Shown: positions 19,825 to 22,994 of the stretch, one piece after another
How the letters are laid out: the number at the start of each line of letters is the position of its first letter
How positions within the stretch are numbered: the stretch's first letter is position 1
Assembly (NCBI GenBank): GCA_041690535.1
Contig: JAWLHA010000066.1
Location: forward strand, 1-22,994
Direction of reading: 5' to 3'
DNA: 22,994 nt
DNA from: JAWLHA01 sp041690535
GTDB taxonomy: Bacteria; Pseudomonadota; Gammaproteobacteria; Thiohalomonadales; Thiohalomonadaceae
Notes under the pieces: model-generated
What the model was told of the DNA's origin: nothing
Database searches by the model: none
Seen by the model: only the letters and a program-made list of their open reading frames with translations
Made by a program: the position numbers and the translations under genes

Positions 19825-20811
19825 ATGCGCATCGGCCCCTACCGGCTTGCCACCCCTCTGATCCTTGCCCCCATGGCCGGGATCACCGATCGTCCGTTCC
19901 GGCAGTTGTGCCGGGAGATGGGCGCGGGGATGGCCGTCTCCGAGATGGTCTCCTCCAACTCTCTGCTCTGGGGCAGCGAGAAGACCAAGCGGCGGGCCGA
20001 TCACGAGGGTGAGTCCGAGCCCCGTTCGGTGCAGATCATGGGGGCGGACCCCGGGATGATGGCCGAAGCGGCGCGCTACAACGCCGACAACGGCGCCCAG
20101 ATCATCGACATCAACATGGGCTGCCCGGCCAAGAAGGTGTGCAACGTCATGGCCGGTTCCGCGCTGCTGCGGGACGAGGCGTTGGTAGGGCGAATTCTTG
20201 ATGCGGTGATCGCAGCGGTCGACCTGCCGGTAACCTTGAAGATCCGCACCGGCTGGGATCGCACCAGCCGCAACGGGGTGGCCATTGCCCGCATCGCCGA
20301 GCAGGCGGGCATCCAGGCCCTGGCGGTCCACGGGCGCACCCGCGCCGACGGTTACACCGGCGAGGCGGAGTACGACACCATCGCCGAGATCAAGCACGCC
20401 GTCGCCATCCCGGTGGTCGCCAACGGCGATATCACCTCCCCCGAAAAGGCAAAATTCGTTCTGGACCACACGGATGTGGATGCCCTGATGATCGGCCGCG
20501 CGGCCCAGGGGCGCCCCTGGATCTTCCGGGCGGTGAACCACTACCTGACCACCGGCGAGAAACTGCCCGAGCCGGGCCTGCGGGAGATCCGCCAGATCCT
20601 CCTCGACCACCTGGAGACCCTCTACGCCTTCTACGGCGAGTACACCGGGGTGCGCATGGCCCGCAAGCACATCTCCTGGTACACCAAGGGTCAACCCCGG
20701 GGAGCGGGCTTCCGTCAGGCGGTCAATCGTGAAGCCAGTGCACAGAAACAAATCAATATGGTCACCGAGTTCTTTGACCAACTCGTTCAGGCTGAGGAGA
20801 TCGCAGCATGA
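19825..20811 (+). CDS. dusB: tRNA-dihydrouridine synthase B
   Basis: DusB is a flavin enzyme that reduces a uridine of the tRNA D-loop to dihydrouridine. The 328-aa protein has the TIM-barrel FMN-binding start LAPMAGITDRPFRQLCREMG (14-33), the active-site DINMGCPAKKV with catalytic Cys100, KIRTGWD, VHGRTRADGYTG, VVANGDI and the FMN phosphate site MIGRAAQGRPWIF. A C-terminal helical tRNA-binding domain follows. It overlaps fis by 4 bases (ATGA). The dusB-fis operon is a hallmark of gammaproteobacteria, and translation of dusB is known in E. coli to help fis expression. A hairpin lies directly before its start codon. Confidence 0.97.
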   Translation: MRIGPYRLATPLILAPMAGITDRPFRQLCREMGAGMAVSEMVSSNSLLWGSEKTKRRADHEGESEPRSVQIMGADPGMMAEAARYNADNGAQIIDINMGCPAKKVCNVMAGSALLRDEALVGRILDAVIAAVDLPVTLKIRTGWDRTSRNGVAIARIAEQAGIQALAVHGRTRADGYTGEAEYDTIAEIKHAVAIPVVANGDITSPEKAKFVLDHTDVDALMIGRAAQGRPWIFRAVNHYLTTGEKLPEPGLREIRQILLDHLETLYAFYGEYTGVRMARKHISWYTKGQPRGAGFRQAVNREASAQKQINMVTEFFDQLVQAEEIAA

Positions 20812-21065
20812 GTAACAAAACGGCGCAGGGGGGTGCTGTGCCCGTGAACGGCTGCGTCCGGCAGGCGTTGGAGCAGTACTTCGCCGACCTCAACGGTCAC
20901 GAACCCGGCAACCTCTATCAGCTTCTTTTGGGTGAAGTGGAAAAACCGCTCTTCGAGATCGTGATGGTCCACGCCGGTGGCAACCAGACGCGGGCCGCGG
21001 CACTGCTCGGGATCAACCGGGGCACGCTGCGCAAGAAGCTCAAGCAGTACGGGCTTGACGAGTAA
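20808..21065 (+). CDS. fis: DNA-binding protein Fis
   Basis: Fis is a nucleoid protein that bends DNA and stimulates rRNA and other growth-linked promoters. The 85-aa protein keeps the N-terminal variable arm (1-25), the dimerisation helices LYQLLLGEVEKPLFEIVM and the C-terminal helix-turn-helix with GNQTRAAALLGINRGTLRKK (about 60-79), nearly identical to the E. coli protein. E. coli Fis is 98 aa, so the arm is shorter, as in many other gammaproteobacteria. The start ATG lies in the dusB stop (ATGA), so translation is coupled. The purH gene follows after 79 bases. Confidence 0.98.
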   Translation: MSNKTAQGGAVPVNGCVRQALEQYFADLNGHEPGNLYQLLLGEVEKPLFEIVMVHAGGNQTRAAALLGINRGTLRKKLKQYGLDE

Positions 21066-21144
21066 TCCCGCCCTTCCTTTCGTTTCGCTTTTCGGTTCAG
21101 TTCCCGGTGGCCGAGCCCCGGCAAGTCAACAAGGAATAACCTCG

Positions 21145-22704
<1,560 letters not shown>

Positions 22705-22712
22705 TTGGGGTC

Positions 22713-22796
22713 GTTGGTCGTTGGTCGTTGGTCGTTGGTCGGTGGTCGTTGGTCGTTGGTCGTTGGTCGTTGGTCGTTGGTCGTTGGTCGGTGGTC
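22713..22796. repeat. Heptamer tandem array, twelve copies
   Basis: The unit GTTGGTC is repeated twelve times without gaps, with units 5 (22741-22747) and 12 (22790-22796) reading GGTGGTC. The same variant every seven units points to a doubled longer block. The array begins 8 bases after the purH stop. The core TGGTCG is the same as in the array upstream of hldD. It is not part of any gene; because 21 bases is seven codons, reading frames stay open through it on both strands. Confidence 0.92.
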
Positions 22797-22911
22797 GGCA
22801 GCAAAAGGATGTAAGCACTCACAAACTAGCGACTAGAGCACCGAACAGGTAGGCCGAAAGATCGCCAATCGCAGCCAAATTGCGCCGCAGGTGGTGGGGC
22901 AGCGAACCGAG

Positions 22912-22984
22912 GTAGGGTGGATAAGCGCAGCGCATCCACCAATTCGACGCCGCACGGTGGATGCGCTGCGCTTATCCACCCTAC
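22912..22984. repeat. Perfect 29-bp inverted repeat
   Basis: The arms at 22912-22940 and 22956-22984 are perfect reverse complements (29 bp) around a 15-base loop (22941-22955). The arms begin GTAGGGTGGATAAGCGCAGC. Repeats with the text GGATAAGCGCAGCGCATCCACC are known to be widespread between genes in proteobacteria; the family has no agreed name I can give. It lies 115 bp after the heptamer array, just before the window end, and no gene is visible between them. Confidence 0.9.
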
Positions 22985-22994
22985 ATGTTGGGCG

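Noticed and set aside
22713..22796. The heptamer array as a CRISPR array
   Set aside because: The units are 7 bp, gapless and without spacers, and no cas gene is near.

Overview
This window is a stretch of chromosome from a GC-rich (roughly 65% G+C) gammaproteobacterium. The pairs dusB-fis, glnE-ilvE and fxsA-groES, the block aroQ-accB-accC-prmA, and LPS heptose genes are all typical of that class. A perfect CIRCE operator in front of groES and abundant intergenic palindromes would fit a Chromatiales/Ectothiorhodospirales-type lineage. That placement is inference, since no rRNA or other marker is present.

Left part, minus strand (8386 down to 201): glnE, ilvE, a small zf-CHCC zinc-finger gene, an O-antigen-ligase-family membrane protein, hldE and hldD all read leftwards. 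They link control of glutamine synthetase and branched-chain amino-acid transamination with synthesis of the heptose of the LPS inner core and ligation of a polysaccharide. The gaps within and around this group carry repeats: CTTG-loop hairpins (1-90), a 7/10-bp tandem array just upstream of hldD, an inverted repeat between hldD and hldE, and a 75-bp miniature mobile element that supplies the stop codon of the ligase gene.

Middle (8387-11762): a gene-free stretch holding a 253-bp element with 31-bp inverted ends, then groES-groEL on the minus strand. This operon has a clear sigma70 promoter, a perfect CIRCE operator and a strong rho-independent terminator. fxsA lies upstream on the same strand.

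Right part, plus strand (11823-22704): cutA and dsbD overlap by 4 bp and are followed by a TlpA-like lipoprotein. DsbD is unusual in having two complete N-terminal alpha domains in tandem. After a 166-bp structured element flanked by a 10-bp direct repeat come aroQ-accB-accC (shikimate pathway and acetyl-CoA carboxylase), prmA, a DUF3426 zinc-ribbon membrane protein, dusB-fis (4-bp overlap) and purH. The window ends with a heptamer array and a perfect 29-bp inverted repeat.

The genes are mostly ordinary housekeeping genes; the novelty lies between them. The best candidate for something undescribed is a family of miniature inverted-repeat elements with ends CAGGGTGAACGCATACT, present in three copies. 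Two copies are complete and flanked by approximately 10-bp target-site duplications, and one of these has demonstrably rewritten the C-terminus of its neighbour.
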